Part shown: in pieces, positions 1 through 9,057 of the stretch
How positions within the stretch are numbered: the first letter of the stretch is position 1
How the letters are laid out: each line of letters opens with the position of its first letter
DNA from: Candidatus Schmidhempelia bombi str. Bimp
GTDB lineage: Bacteria; Pseudomonadota; Gammaproteobacteria; Enterobacterales; Orbaceae
DNA length: 64,000 nt
NCBI RefSeq assembly: GCF_000471645.3
Contig: NZ_AWGA01000011.1
Coordinates: 1 to 64,000 of the forward strand
Direction of reading: 5' to 3'
Made by a program: the position numbers and the translations under genes
Notes under the pieces: model-generated
What the model saw: the letters and a program-made list of their open reading frames with translations, nothing else
The model's database searches: none
What the model was told of the DNA's origin: nothing

Positions 1-146
1 ATGATATAGATGATTATTTTTTGGGTTTTTCAGGATTTCTTATCTCAATGTATTATGTACTTGTTATTGCTTATCGTCTTGAACATCCAAAACAATACCA
101 CAAACCTAAAAAGCGCAAACTTAAGTATAAAAAAAACCGGTTATAA
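1..146 (+). CDS. C-terminal end of an unidentified membrane protein (partial)
   Basis: An open frame enters the window at its left edge (first full codon at position 3) and stops with TAA at 144-146. The 47 visible residues hold one hydrophobic stretch rich in Phe, Leu, Ile and Tyr, likely a last membrane segment, followed by a strongly basic tail of Lys, Arg and Tyr. A basic tail after a membrane segment suggests a cytoplasmic C terminus. The rest of the gene lies outside the window, so I cannot name it. A hairpin with a T run follows at 232-266. Confidence 0.55.
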   Translation, partial: DIDDYFLGFSGFLISMYYVLVIAYRLEHPKQYHKPKKRKLKYKKNRL

Positions 147-231
147 ACTCGTTTAAAATTTACGCAAAAAATCAAATTGTTATAAATTAGTAATTTAAAT
201 TTATAATCATAAGTTGATAGTCTGGAAAAAG

Positions 232-266
232 AAAATAAAAGGCCTTTTGTGGTCCATTTTATTTTT
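232..266 (+). terminator. Probable intrinsic terminator after the first partial gene
   Basis: The left arm at 232-242 (AAAATAAAAGG) pairs with CC at 254-255 and TTTTATTTT at 257-265, with one bulged A. The right arm is itself U-rich in the transcript, as in rho-independent terminators. Confidence 0.5.
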
Positions 267-341
267 AACTTACTTATTCAATGCCATGCAGAAAAGCTAA
301 AATAAAATCATCATATAAATAACGGGTACAAAAATAGAAAC

Positions 342-367
342 AAAAAAGGGGAGGGTTCCCCTTTTTT
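342..367. terminator. Bidirectional intrinsic terminator
   Basis: A perfect 11 bp stem (A6 G4 A at 342-352 against T C4 T6 at 357-367) encloses a 4-base loop. It ends in a T run on both strands, so it can stop transcription either way. It lies at the stop codon of the phage remnant on the minus strand. Confidence 0.75.
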
Positions 368-533
368 ACGGGTTATCAGAAAACACAATATTTTCACGAT
401 TTACGTCAACGCTTGTTAACAAGATTCTATGCTTCTTCCAGTTTTTTAGCTGTTGATCTTCATTTGATTCTTGCAGGTCAAGAACAATAATATATTGTAA
501 TATTGCTATTTTCTTATCAGCTTCATCTATCAA
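366..533 (-). pseudogene. Remnant of a phage tail fibre assembly protein (C-terminal part)
   Basis: On the minus strand, codons 533 down to 366 read 55 residues. They contain a helix start LIDEADKKIA, a central NWKKHRILL, and an end of type VDVNRENIVFSDNP. This resembles the C-terminal end of caudoviral tail fibre assembly (Tfa) proteins, where a conserved W-K-x-[YH]-R-x-L-L segment precedes V-D and a terminal [IV]-x-[WF] segment. An in-frame TAA lies immediately upstream and I find no N-terminal half, so the gene is truncated. Only the 3' end seems to survive, with a terminator directly after it. The match is from memory of the family. Confidence 0.6.
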
Positions 534-855
534 TTATCATATTAAAATTACTATATTTCATTTGATAGGGATGGCTAGTTAGCTAAGTAATAACGCATTT
601 ATAATTTTATAATGCTTTGGTCATTGAGCATTGAAAAGCCACTTTTTTACCCGCGGACTATAAATAAACGACGTCTTTTAGTTGATTTTACTGATATAAA
701 AACTTGTTATTCAAATTACTTATTTGGACTTACCTCGAAATTTTTCTATTTAAAGTCATGTAACCATTTTTTTATATTATATTTTAAGGTAAATTCTTAT
801 CTTTATACTTTTAAATTAGTCCTATGGTTAATATAATTCAGAGGAGTGACATAAG
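534..855. other. Gene-free stretch upstream of tfoX
   Basis: I see no convincing gene in these 322 bases. A 74-codon open frame at 612-836 has no ribosome binding site and no recognisable domain. A weak 7 bp inverted repeat (CTATCAA at 527-533, TTGATAG at 562-568) overlaps the left end. The stretch probably holds the tfoX promoter and a leader. Long structured leaders are known for sxy/tfoX in enterobacteria, but I could not recognise a CRP-S site. Confidence 0.4.
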
Positions 856-1476
856 ATGAGTATTATCGAGACAAAACAATTAACAAAAATCTTAATGGAC
901 AGGTATACCTTTTTAGGCGCGCTTACTTACCGTTCAATGTTTGGTGGTTTTGGATTGTTACTGGATAATGTTATGTTCGCATGGGTTTTTGATAGCAAAC
1001 TTTATTTACGTGCAAATCAAACTTGTCTATCTGAATTTATCGCCTTGGAAATGCATCCTCTTAGCTTGCCGACAGGTGTGAGCTCAAAATTATTACACTA
1101 TTATTGTGTGACTGAAGCGATCTGGGAAAATGAATCATTGCTCAATAGGTTAATCCAACTGGCTATTACCAATGCGATGAGTGATAAACAAAATAAATTA
1201 CGACTAAAAGAAAGTCGTCTTAAGGATTTACCCAACATGACTTTATCACTTGAGCGATTATTAATGCAAATTGGGATTGCAAATATAAATCAATTATGTC
1301 AATTGGGGGCTGCCGAAGCTTTTTATCGACTTAAGCAGTATAATAAACACTTATCTATTAATGTGCTGTATATCCTAGCTTCTGCAATTAATGGTCATCA
1401 TGTTGCGATATTATCAAGAGAGGAAAAAAATAAATTAAAGGAACAATTTACAAAAATAAGCCAGAACAATAATTAA
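856..1476 (+). CDS. tfoX: TfoX/Sxy family competence regulator
   Basis: The 206-residue product has the two-domain layout of TfoX/Sxy. The N-terminal domain (about 1-100) carries the signature RSMFGGFGLLLD near residue 27. The C-terminal helical domain (about 120-190) contains LKDLPNMTLSLERLL and ALNQLCQLGAAEAF-like turns. Family members co-activate CRP at CRP-S promoters of DNA-uptake and recombination genes (known from Haemophilus and E. coli). A ribosome binding site (GAGG at about 842-845) precedes the ATG. The gene stands alone, converging on rhlB across the 1501-1532 terminator. Nothing appears broken. No other competence gene is visible nearby, although the Tad locus supplies another surface pilus. 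Confidence 0.9.
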   Translation: MSIIETKQLTKILMDRYTFLGALTYRSMFGGFGLLLDNVMFAWVFDSKLYLRANQTCLSEFIALEMHPLSLPTGVSSKLLHYYCVTEAIWENESLLNRLIQLAITNAMSDKQNKLRLKESRLKDLPNMTLSLERLLMQIGIANINQLCQLGAAEAFYRLKQYNKHLSINVLYILASAINGHHVAILSREEKNKLKEQFTKISQNNN

Positions 1477-1500
1477 CCAACTATTTTAATTAAACACCAA

Positions 1501-1532
1501 AAGATGATTTCATATGCTGATGAAATCATCTT
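1501..1532. terminator. Hairpin terminator between convergent tfoX and rhlB
   Basis: A perfect 13 bp stem (1501-1513 against 1520-1532) encloses a 6-base loop. It sits between the two convergent stop codons and is followed on the minus strand by a T-rich stretch. Confidence 0.65.
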
Positions 1533-1547
1533 GATGGACTAACACGA

Positions 1548-2783
1548 TTAACTAACTGTTTTCCGACGACGATGGTAAGAACGACGGTAAGTTCTGACGG
1601 CTGGTAGATTTTTTAATAAGGCATCCTTATCATACTGACTAACTGGGATGGTATGTCCTATATAGGTTTCAATTGCGGGTAAATTCATTGAGTATTGTTC
1701 ACAAGCAAGGGAAAGCGAATGACCCTGTGTGCCGGCACGACCGGTACGACCAATACGGTGCACATAATCTTTATAATCATCAGGCAAATCATAATTAAAT
1801 ACATGGGTGACATCGGGGATATGAAGACCTCGTGCGGCAACATCGGTTGCAACCAAAATATCTAAATGACCCTGAGTAAACTCATCTAAAATTTGTAGTC
1901 GTTTTTTCTGTGCAATATCGCCTGTTAATAAACCAACACGATGATTATCGACCTTTAAATTCTGCCAGATTGCTTCACAAGTCACTTTAGTATTGGCAAA
2001 AATGATACAACGTTCTGGCCACTCTTCTTCAATCAATGTCTGTAGTAGTACCATCTTATCTTCGTTAGATGGGAAAAATAGTTCTTCTTTAATTTGATGA
2101 CCCGTTTTCTGCTCAGGTTCAATTTCAATGTAAACGGGATCATTCATATGTTCAAACGCTAATTCTCGCACATTATGCGATAATGTCGCAGAAAACAGCA
2201 TCGTTAAGCGTTGCGCTGGTGGTGTCATATGTTTGAAAATCCAACGTATATCGCGAATAAAACCTAAGTCAAACATGCGATCTGCTTCGTCAAGAACCGC
2301 CACCTGAATCGCGCCAAGATTGATATAGTTCTGTTTGGCATAATCAATTAATCGCCCTGTTGTTGCGATTAAAATATCCACGCCTGCTGATAACACCTTA
2401 AGCTGTTTGTCATAGCCATCACCGCCATATGCGACGCCCAATTTTAGACCCGTAGCCGCCGCCAAAGATTCCGCATCATTATAGATCTGGACCACTAATT
2501 CACGCGTTGGCGCAATAATAATCGCGCGTGGCTGATTAATTTGATGACTTGGTGATATAGGATGATTAAGTAAAAAATTAAATGTTGCCGTTAAAAATGC
2601 AATGGTTTTTCCTGTTCCTGTCTGCCCTTGGCCAGCAATATCTCTATTATTTAATGTATGGGGTAACGTTTGAGCTTGAATCGGTGTACATTGAGTAAAA
2701 CCACGCATTTTAAGCGCTTGTATAATCGATGGATGCAGAGCAAGTTCAGAAAATTTTTTCTCAGTTAAATAGGCTTGTGTCAT
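1548..2783 (-). CDS. rhlB: ATP-dependent RNA helicase RhlB
   Basis: DEAD-box helicase of 411 residues, close to E. coli RhlB (421). Visible motifs in order are the Q motif with GFTQCTPIQ, motif I GQTGTGKT (about 54-61), motif Ia PTRELV, motif II DEAD (about 166-169), motif III SAT, motif [10 protein letters not shown] and motif [10 protein letters not shown]. RhlB unwinds mRNA structure within the RNA degradosome. Its identity is supported by the divergent trxA-rho pair, the same arrangement as in E. coli. The C-terminal tail is short and basic (RRSYHRRRK), shorter than in enterobacteria, which could affect RNase E binding. Confidence 0.93.
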   Translation of the reverse strand: MTQAYLTEKKFSELALHPSIIQALKMRGFTQCTPIQAQTLPHTLNNRDIAGQGQTGTGKTIAFLTATFNFLLNHPISPSHQINQPRAIIIAPTRELVVQIYNDAESLAAATGLKLGVAYGGDGYDKQLKVLSAGVDILIATTGRLIDYAKQNYINLGAIQVAVLDEADRMFDLGFIRDIRWIFKHMTPPAQRLTMLFSATLSHNVRELAFEHMNDPVYIEIEPEQKTGHQIKEELFFPSNEDKMVLLQTLIEEEWPERCIIFANTKVTCEAIWQNLKVDNHRVGLLTGDIAQKKRLQILDEFTQGHLDILVATDVAARGLHIPDVTHVFNYDLPDDYKDYVHRIGRTGRAGTQGHSLSLACEQYSMNLPAIETYIGHTIPVSQYDKDALLKNLPAVRTYRRSYHRRRKTVS

Positions 2784-2896
2784 AAAGTTAATTACTATTC
2801 CATAGGGTTAACGCGCGTTTATTCTAAATTGGCAATTATCATAATTATTACTACACTCTATCAGAATAATTGATGGCGATGTACAAAAAATTCATT

Positions 2897-2914
2897 TAAT
2901 ATGAGCTCATATTA
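2897..2914. promoter_or_regulatory. 18 bp perfect palindrome upstream of trxA
   Basis: The sequence around 2897-2914 (TAATATGAG followed by its exact complement) is a perfect palindrome, 30 bp upstream of the trxA start and inside the rhlB/trxA divergent promoter region. It could be an operator for a dimeric regulator. I cannot name one. In A+T-rich DNA such a palindrome can also arise by chance. Confidence 0.35.
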
Positions 2915-2944
2915 GCATGAAAGAGTAATCTTATGGGAGATTTT

Positions 2945-3271
2945 ATGAGTAACTATATCGTTTCATTGACGGATCAAAGTTTCGATCAAGCAATTTCATC
3001 AGCAAAACAGCCTATCTTAGTCGATTTCTGGGCTGATTGGTGTGGTCCATGTAAAATGGTTGCGCCAATTTTGGACGAGTTAGCGCAGGAATATGCCGAC
3101 AAAGTGATCATTGCCAAGTTAAACATTGATCAAAACCCACAAACCGCTCCTAAATTTGGTATCCGTGGCATTCCAACACTCTTGTTATTTAAACAAGGCA
3201 GCGTCGTCGCGACTCAAGTAGGTGCCTTATCAAAGTCTCAATTGAAAGCGTTCATTGATAGTCATTTATAA
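2945..3271 (+). CDS. trxA: Thioredoxin 1
   Basis: The 108-residue protein carries the redox motif WCGPC (Cys33 and Cys36), the buried Asp in VDFWADW and the cis-Pro in GIPTLLLF, matching thioredoxin 1. It reduces disulfides of cytoplasmic proteins including ribonucleotide reductase. An ATG at 2933 is also in frame, but the start at 2945 is better. It has GGGAGA just upstream and gives the usual length, with the family N terminus (M-S-x-x-I-x-x-L-T-D). The gene lies between rhlB (divergent) and rho, as in E. coli. A strong hairpin follows at 3283-3324. Confidence 0.95.
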   Translation: MSNYIVSLTDQSFDQAISSAKQPILVDFWADWCGPCKMVAPILDELAQEYADKVIIAKLNIDQNPQTAPKFGIRGIPTLLLFKQGSVVATQVGALSKSQLKAFIDSHL

Positions 3272-3282
3272 TGGTGGTGTAG

Positions 3283-3324
3283 TATAACATGATGGAAATA
3301 ACGATTATTTTTCATCATGTTATA
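3283..3324. terminator. Long hairpin in the trxA-rho interval
   Basis: A perfect 12 bp stem (3283-3294 against 3313-3324) continues inward through a G-T pair and five more pairs. This gives an 18 bp stem with a 5-base loop. The stretch after it is A+T-rich but has no clean T run. It could be a trxA 3' stabiliser, a leaky terminator, or part of the rho leader. Confidence 0.55.
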
Positions 3325-3560
3325 TGATTTAATTAATTTATTCATGATGGCTATTGTTTAGATGTGAATTATCCTACTAGACAATCGGTTTAAAAATAAC
3401 TATACTAGTTATACCTTGTACAAGGCACCCTTTCTAATCATTTCATTCACTATCTGTATCGTTGTTAATGAAAATAACGCCTATTGTATAAGATATTGTA
3501 TCTAACTTATTTGCAATCTAAATAATAACATTTCGAATTTATCCTCAAGAATCTTTAATT

Positions 3561-4823
3561 ATGAATCTTACTGAATTAAAAAATAAGCCTGTCTCAGAAT
3601 TAGTCATCTTAGGCGAAAAAACGATGGGGCTGGAAAACTTAGCCCGACTTAGAAAGCAAGATATTATTTTTTCTATTTTAAAGCAGCATGCGAAAAGTGG
3701 AGAAGATATTTTTGGTGATGGAGTATTAGAAATTCTGCAAGACGGATTTGGTTTTTTACGTTCATCTGATAGTTCATATCTTGCAGGTCCAGACGATATT
3801 TATGTTTCACCAAGCCAAATTCGTCGATTTAATCTACGTACTGGTGATACGATTGCTGGAAAAATTAGACCGCCAAAAGAAGGTGAACGTTATTTTGCGC
3901 TTCTTAAAGTCAATGAAGTAAATCATGACAAACCAGAAGATGCACGTAATAAAATTCTATTTGAAAACTTAACCCCATTGCACGCTAATTCACGACTAAG
4001 AATGGAACGGGGTAACGGTTCAACCGAAGATTTAACTGCTCGTGTCTTAGATCTTGCTTCACCGATAGGTAAAGGTCAGCGTGGATTAATTGTCGCGCCA
4101 CCAAAAGCGGGTAAAACGATGCTATTGCAAAATATTGCCCAAAGTATTGCTTTTAACTATCCCGAATGTGAATTAATGGTATTGCTGATTGATGAACGTC
4201 CGGAAGAAGTGACCGAAATGCAACGTTTAGTCAAAGGGGAGGTAATTGCTTCCACATTTGATGAGCCTGCTTCTCGTCATGTTCAGGTCGCTGAAATGGT
4301 TATTGAGAAAGCAAAACGTCTGGTTGAGCATAAAAAAGACGTTATCATACTACTCGATTCCATTACTCGTTTAGCGCGTGCTTATAATACCGTGGTACCA
4401 GCTTCAGGTAAAATTTTAACGGGTGGTGTGGATGCCAATGCATTACATAGACCAAAACGTTTCTTTGGTGCGGCGCGTAATGTCGAAGAAGGGGGAAGCT
4501 TAACTATTATCGCAACGGCGTTAGTGGATACCGGTTCTAAAATGGATGAAGTGATCTATGAAGAATTTAAAGGTACCGGTAATATGGAACTTCAGTTATC
4601 ACGTAAAATTGCTGAGAAACGAGTATTCCCAGCGATTGACTTTAATCGTTCAGGTACGCGTAAAGAAGAGTTAATGACGTCACCTGATGAATTACAAAAA
4701 ATGTGGATTCTACGTAAGATTTTACATCCAATGGGTGAAATTGAAGCGATGGAATTCTTAATTAATAAATTAGCAATGACTAAAACGAATGAAGAATTTT
4801 TCGAAATGATGAAACGGTCTTAG
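3561..4823 (+). CDS. rho: Transcription termination factor Rho
   Basis: The 420-residue hexameric RNA-dependent ATPase is almost exactly the E. coli length (419). The N-terminal RNA-binding cold-shock-like domain (about 50-125) includes the [16 protein letters not shown] segment. The ATPase core has Walker A ([10 protein letters not shown], about 179-188), Walker B ([12 protein letters not shown]), the Q loop, and the R loop around [20 protein letters not shown]. Rho ends transcription of untranslated RNA. The ATG lacks a strong Shine-Dalgarno sequence. Upstream lies a leader of about 290 bases with a strong hairpin, consistent with the autoregulated leader known in E. coli. I could not identify a convincing rhoL peptide. 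A good terminator follows. Confidence 0.97.
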   Translation: MNLTELKNKPVSELVILGEKTMGLENLARLRKQDIIFSILKQHAKSGEDIFGDGVLEILQDGFGFLRSSDSSYLAGPDDIYVSPSQIRRFNLRTGDTIAGKIRPPKEGERYFALLKVNEVNHDKPEDARNKILFENLTPLHANSRLRMERGNGSTEDLTARVLDLASPIGKGQRGLIVAPPKAGKTMLLQNIAQSIAFNYPECELMVLLIDERPEEVTEMQRLVKGEVIASTFDEPASRHVQVAEMVIEKAKRLVEHKKDVIILLDSITRLARAYNTVVPASGKILTGGVDANALHRPKRFFGAARNVEEGGSLTIIATALVDTGSKMDEVIYEEFKGTGNMELQLSRKIAEKRVFPAIDFNRSGTRKEELMTSPDELQKMWILRKILHPMGEIEAMEFLINKLAMTKTNEEFFEMMKRS

Positions 4824-4836
4824 TTAAGTTAAATTT

Positions 4837-4863
4837 AAAAATCCGGCTGAGTCCGGATTTTTT
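4837..4863 (+). terminator. Intrinsic terminator of rho
   Basis: A 10 bp stem (A5 TCCGG at 4837-4846, CCGGA T5 at 4853-4862) encloses a 6-base loop and ends in a T run. Confidence 0.85.
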
Positions 4864-5163
4864 ATTTCGGGTATATTTATCAAATACAATAAGCGCTTTA
4901 GTCAATGGGGGTTCGTATAACGATGTTGTTATCACTCAAATGAGCAACATGGCGCCAAGCTAAACGTCTTTTTCATCAACAGGTCATAAAAATTAACTAT
5001 TGTTATAATAATGACATCTAACCATCTGAATTTATTATATTTATTTCTACTTGCTTGATTTTCCACTTTTTTTACATTTGAAGATGTAATATGATGAAAG
5101 CAGTTGTGTATTTTCGCCCAACACTTGAATAGCGCATAATGATTATATTAAGGAGCTTTTTTT
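4864..5163. other. Intergenic region upstream of gnd
   Basis: I see no gene here. A short imperfect hairpin (ATGTTG and CAACAT near 4922-4951) is present. The 3' end carries AGGAG at 5151-5155, the gnd ribosome binding site. The gnd promoter must lie here but I cannot pin it. Confidence 0.4.
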
Positions 5164-6570
5164 ATGTCGAAACAACAAATTGGTGTCATTGGTATGGCGG
5201 TTATGGGGCGCAACTTAGCCCTAAATATTGAAAGTCGTGGTTATACGGTCTCTATTTATAATAGATCAAAAGATAAAACCGATGATGTAATAGCTGAGCA
5301 TCCAGATAAAAAATTAGTTCCTTATTATTCTATTAAAGATTTTGTTGATTCACTTGAAAAACCGCGTCGTGTATTAATCATGGTACAAGCGGGTAAAGGT
5401 ACGGATGCCGTTATTGATGAACTTAAACCACTATTGGATAAAGGCGATATTATTATTGATGGTGGCAATGCTTATTTCCCTGATACTATTCGTCGTAATA
5501 CAGCGTTATCTAATGAAGGTTATAACTTTATTGGTGCTGGGGTCTCAGGTGGTGAAGAGGGGGCGTTAAAAGGACCTTCCATCATGCCTGGAGGGCAAAA
5601 GGAAGCCTATGACTTAGTGGCGCCTATTTTTGAAAAAATTGCCGCCAACGTTGATGGTGAGCCTTGTGTGACTTATATCGGATCAGATGGTGCTGGGCAT
5701 TATGTGAAAATGGTCCATAATGGGATTGAATACGGCGATATGCAACTCATTGCGGAAAGCTATTCGGTATTAAAACATATTGGTGGTTTAAACAATGATG
5801 AATTAGCACAAGTCTTTACTGAATGGAATAAAGGTGAGCTTGATAGTTATTTAATCGAAATTACCGCGGATATTTTCCGTAAAAAAGATCAAGAGACGGG
5901 GGGATACCTTGTCGATGTGATTTTAGATGCTGCGGGTAATAAAGGCACTGGAAAATGGACCAGTCAGAATGCATTAGATCTTGGCGAGCCATTGTCATTA
6001 ATTACAGAATCCGTTTTTGCACGTTATATTTCAGCCATAAAGACACAACGTGTAGCCGCCTCCCATGTTCTAACGGGACCTAAGATTGAGTTTACTGGTG
6101 ATAAAGCTGAATTAATCGAAAAAGTCCGTAAAGCACTTTATATGGGTAAAATTATTTCTTATGCACAAGGATTTGCACAATTAAAATCAGCCTCAGATCA
6201 CTATAATTGGAAATTAAATTACGGTGAAATCGCCAAAATTTTCCGTGCGGGTTGTATTATTCGTGCCCAATTCTTACAGAAAATTATGGATGCTTATGAG
6301 CAAAATGATGAAGTGGTCAATTTACTCTTAACGCCTTATTTCAAACAGACGGTCGAAGCATATCAAGGTTCGTTACGTGATATCGTTACGTTAGCCGTCC
6401 AACATGGTATACCGGTACCAACTTTCTCGGCGGCAATTGCTTATTATGACAGCTATCGTGCTGCGGTGTTGCCAGCAAACCTAATTCAGGCCCAACGTGA
6501 TTATTTTGGCGCACATACTTATCAACGTACCGATAAAGAAGGGGTATTCCATACTGATTGGATGGAATAA
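5164..6570 (+). CDS. gnd: 6-phosphogluconate dehydrogenase (decarboxylating)
   Basis: The enzyme oxidises 6-phosphogluconate to ribulose 5-phosphate with CO2 and NADPH in the pentose phosphate pathway. It has 468 residues, the family length. The N-terminal Rossmann motif is [16 protein letters not shown] (about 7-22). The substrate segment is GVSGGEEGA, the catalytic Lys lies in [17 protein letters not shown], and the C-terminal helical domain includes KGTGKWTSQ. The second position of the nucleotide motif reads GMAVMG, as in NADP-dependent members. It stands alone with AGGAG 8 bp before the ATG and its own terminator at 6611-6663. Confidence 0.96.
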   Translation: MSKQQIGVIGMAVMGRNLALNIESRGYTVSIYNRSKDKTDDVIAEHPDKKLVPYYSIKDFVDSLEKPRRVLIMVQAGKGTDAVIDELKPLLDKGDIIIDGGNAYFPDTIRRNTALSNEGYNFIGAGVSGGEEGALKGPSIMPGGQKEAYDLVAPIFEKIAANVDGEPCVTYIGSDGAGHYVKMVHNGIEYGDMQLIAESYSVLKHIGGLNNDELAQVFTEWNKGELDSYLIEITADIFRKKDQETGGYLVDVILDAAGNKGTGKWTSQNALDLGEPLSLITESVFARYISAIKTQRVAASHVLTGPKIEFTGDKAELIEKVRKALYMGKIISYAQGFAQLKSASDHYNWKLNYGEIAKIFRAGCIIRAQFLQKIMDAYEQNDEVVNLLLTPYFKQTVEAYQGSLRDIVTLAVQHGIPVPTFSAAIAYYDSYRAAVLPANLIQAQRDYFGAHTYQRTDKEGVFHTDWME

Positions 6571-6610
6571 GATTTATTTGTCTACTATCTAATTTTTAAG
6601 CAAACGAATC

Positions 6611-6663
6611 AATATCACTTAAAATAATTAACCATGTTGATCTATTTTAGGTGATATTTTTTT
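6611..6663 (+). terminator. Intrinsic terminator of gnd
   Basis: A 16 bp stem with one G-T pair (6611-6626 against 6643-6658) and a 16-base loop is followed by a T run to 6663. Confidence 0.75.
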
Positions 6664-6790
6664 GATCTGCTTTTTCCTTATAACACTATAAATAATAAAC
6701 GTATTAGCAGTTTTTATATCCAATCTTTTCCTCTATTTTTAAATTTTTTGATTATTTTAGAAAAAATAAATAGATGAAATCTTAGTTAAA

Positions 6791-6837
6791 ATTCTATATA
6801 TTGTGCTCAAGCAAACTTATGACACTATATATAGTGT
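6791..6837 (+). promoter_or_regulatory. Tandem NrdR boxes upstream of nrdD
   Basis: The downstream box at 6822-6837 is a perfect 16 bp palindrome, ACACTATATATAGTGT, identical in form to the NrdR consensus. The upstream box at 6791-6806 (ATTCTATATATTGTGC) matches 13 of 16 positions. They start 31 bp apart, about three helical turns, the spacing known for paired NrdR boxes. NrdR is the ATP/dATP-sensing repressor of ribonucleotide reductase operons. The boxes end 50 bp before the nrdD ATG and probably overlap its promoter. Confidence 0.88.
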
Positions 6838-6887
6838 GTTATTGGTTTTTATCGATTTACTCATATTTTGTAATTAAAGGATCCGTT

Positions 6888-9023
6888 ATGCCTGTTGTAA
6901 TTAAAAGAGATGGATGTCAAACTGCCTTCGATCAAAATCGAATTCGAGATGCGGTGTTAAAAGCGGCGGTAGCAGCCAATGTCAACGATTCGGATTATTG
7001 TTCTTTAGTTGCAAACATAGTGGCGAAGCAGATTGCAGATTGTGAACGTGTCGATATCCATCAAATCCAAAATGCGGTTGAAAATCAGCTTATGATGGGA
7101 CCTTATAAGGCATTAGCGCGTGCCTATATTGAGTATCGTCATGATCGTGATCGTATTCGTGAACAAAGTAGCCGTTTAAATCAGGAGATTAAAGGGTTAA
7201 TTGAACAAAGTAATATGGCAATTTTGAACGAAAATGCTAATAAAGATAGTAAAGTTATTCCTACTCAGCGCGATTTATTAGCAGGTATCGTTGCTAAACA
7301 TTATGCTAAGCAATATATCTTACCTAAAGAAATTTCTATTGCGCATGATCGTGGTGAAATTCATTATCATGATCTGGATTATGCTCCCTTTTTCCCTATG
7401 TTTAACTGCATGCTAATTGATTTAGATGGAATGCTAACCAAGGGTTTTAAAATGGGAAATGCTGAAATTGAACCGCCTAAATCAATTTCAACTGCCACCG
7501 CTGTAACCGCACAGATTATAGCCCAAGTAGCCAGCCATATTTATGGTGGCACCACCATTAATCGTATTGATGAAGTTCTGGCTAAATTTGTATCGAAAAG
7601 TTATGAAAAACATCGTCGTATAGCCGAAGAGTGGCAAATTCCTGATATCGAAAACTACGCTAAGTCACGTACTGAAAAAGAGTGTTATGATGCATTTCAA
7701 TCGTTAGAATATGAAGTCAATACGCTACATACTGCGAATGGACAGACCCCTTTTGTTACATTTGGATTTGGTTTAGGCACCAGTTGGGAATCACGCTTAA
7801 TTCAAGAATCGATCTTACGTGTGCGTATTGTTGGTTTAGGAAAAAATCATAAAACGGCAGTTTTTCCTAAATTAGTCTTTGCGATCAAAGATGGGGTTAA
7901 TCATAAGCCAACAGATCAAAATTATACGATTAAACAATTAGCATTAGAGTGTGCCGCTAAACGAATGTATCCTGATATCCTTAATTATGATCAAGTGGTC
8001 AAGGTAACAGGATCATTTAAAACCCCAATGGGCTGTCGTAGTTTCTTAGGTGTTTATGAAGAAGATGGGCAGCAAATTCATGATGGGCGTAATAATTTAG
8101 GGGTAATTAGTTTAAATATTCCTCGTATTGCCATTGAAGCAAAAGGTGATGAGTCACGATTCTGGAAAATATTGGATCAACGTTTGGTCTTAGCGCGTAA
8201 AGCATTAATGACACGTATTGCGCGTCTAGAAAATGTTAAAGCACGAGTTGCACCTATCTTATATATGGAAGGCGCATGTGGCGTTCGATTAAACGAAGAT
8301 GATAGTGTGGCACAAATTTTCAAAGATGGTCGAGCCTCTATTTCATTAGGTTATATTGGTATCCATGAAGCATTGCAAGCTCTTTATAGCGATAAGATTC
8401 ATCCTTTCGATAGTGAGACATTGCGGGAAAAAGGCCTAGCTATTGTACAACGATTACGTGATGCGGTAGAACAATGGAAAGCGGAAACAGGTTACGGATT
8501 TAGTTTATATAGTACGCCAAGTGAAAATCTATGTGATCGTTTTTGCCGTTTAGATGTGCAGGAATTTGGGATTATTTCAGGTGTGAATGATAAAGGTTAC
8601 TATACGAATAGTTTCCATCTGGATGTGGAGAAAAAAGTTGACCCTTATCAAAAATTAGAGTTTGAAAAAGCCTATCCTATGATCGCAAATGGTGGCTTCA
8701 TCTGTTATGGTGAATACCCTAATATGCAGCATAATCTTAAAGCGTTAGAAGATGTATGGGATTATAGCTATAGCCGCGTTCCTTATTATGGGACGAATAC
8801 CCCTATTGATGAGTGTTATGAATGTGGTTATAGTGGTGAATTTTCTTGTACTAGTAAAGGGTTCACTTGTCCAAGTTGTGGTAATCACGATTCCAGTAAA
8901 GTGTCGGTTACTCGTCGTGTATGTGGCTATTTGGGGAGCCCCGATGCTAGACCATTTAATGCGGGTAAACAGGAAGAAGTAAAACGTCGTGTTAAACACC
9001 TAGCTAGTGGCGAATTAGGCTAA
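6888..9023 (+). CDS. nrdD: Anaerobic ribonucleoside-triphosphate reductase
   Basis: The class III reductase makes dNTPs from NTPs without oxygen. It has 711 residues (E. coli 712) and an N-terminal ATP-cone (about 1-95). The C-terminal glycyl radical motif RVCGYLGSPDARPFNAGKQ has its radical Gly at residue 680. Four zinc-binding Cys appear as CYECGY and CPSCGN. An upstream in-frame ATG at 6801 would place the NrdR boxes inside the gene. The start at 6888 has AAAGGA upstream and the family N terminus MPVVIKRDG. The activase gene nrdG follows at 34 bp. Regulation by NrdR is very likely from the two boxes at 6791-6837. The reductase fits life with little oxygen. Confidence 0.97.
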   Translation: MPVVIKRDGCQTAFDQNRIRDAVLKAAVAANVNDSDYCSLVANIVAKQIADCERVDIHQIQNAVENQLMMGPYKALARAYIEYRHDRDRIREQSSRLNQEIKGLIEQSNMAILNENANKDSKVIPTQRDLLAGIVAKHYAKQYILPKEISIAHDRGEIHYHDLDYAPFFPMFNCMLIDLDGMLTKGFKMGNAEIEPPKSISTATAVTAQIIAQVASHIYGGTTINRIDEVLAKFVSKSYEKHRRIAEEWQIPDIENYAKSRTEKECYDAFQSLEYEVNTLHTANGQTPFVTFGFGLGTSWESRLIQESILRVRIVGLGKNHKTAVFPKLVFAIKDGVNHKPTDQNYTIKQLALECAAKRMYPDILNYDQVVKVTGSFKTPMGCRSFLGVYEEDGQQIHDGRNNLGVISLNIPRIAIEAKGDESRFWKILDQRLVLARKALMTRIARLENVKARVAPILYMEGACGVRLNEDDSVAQIFKDGRASISLGYIGIHEALQALYSDKIHPFDSETLREKGLAIVQRLRDAVEQWKAETGYGFSLYSTPSENLCDRFCRLDVQEFGIISGVNDKGYYTNSFHLDVEKKVDPYQKLEFEKAYPMIANGGFICYGEYPNMQHNLKALEDVWDYSYSRVPYYGTNTPIDECYECGYSGEFSCTSKGFTCPSCGNHDSSKVSVTRRVCGYLGSPDARPFNAGKQEEVKRRVKHLASGELG

Positions 9024-9057
9024 TGAACACACTGTGCTTTAATATAGGGATAATAAA

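Noticed and set aside
612-836. 74-codon open frame upstream of tfoX
   Set aside because: No ribosome binding site, no recognisable domain, Phe/Tyr/Lys-rich composition typical of translated A+T-rich intergenic DNA.
6801-6887. Extended N terminus of nrdD
   Set aside because: It would put the NrdR boxes inside the gene; the start at 6888 has AAAGGA and the family N terminus.
8745-8999. Overlapping open frames on both strands inside the end of nrdD
   Set aside because: Shadows of the conserved nrdD glycyl-radical region; no homology or start signals.
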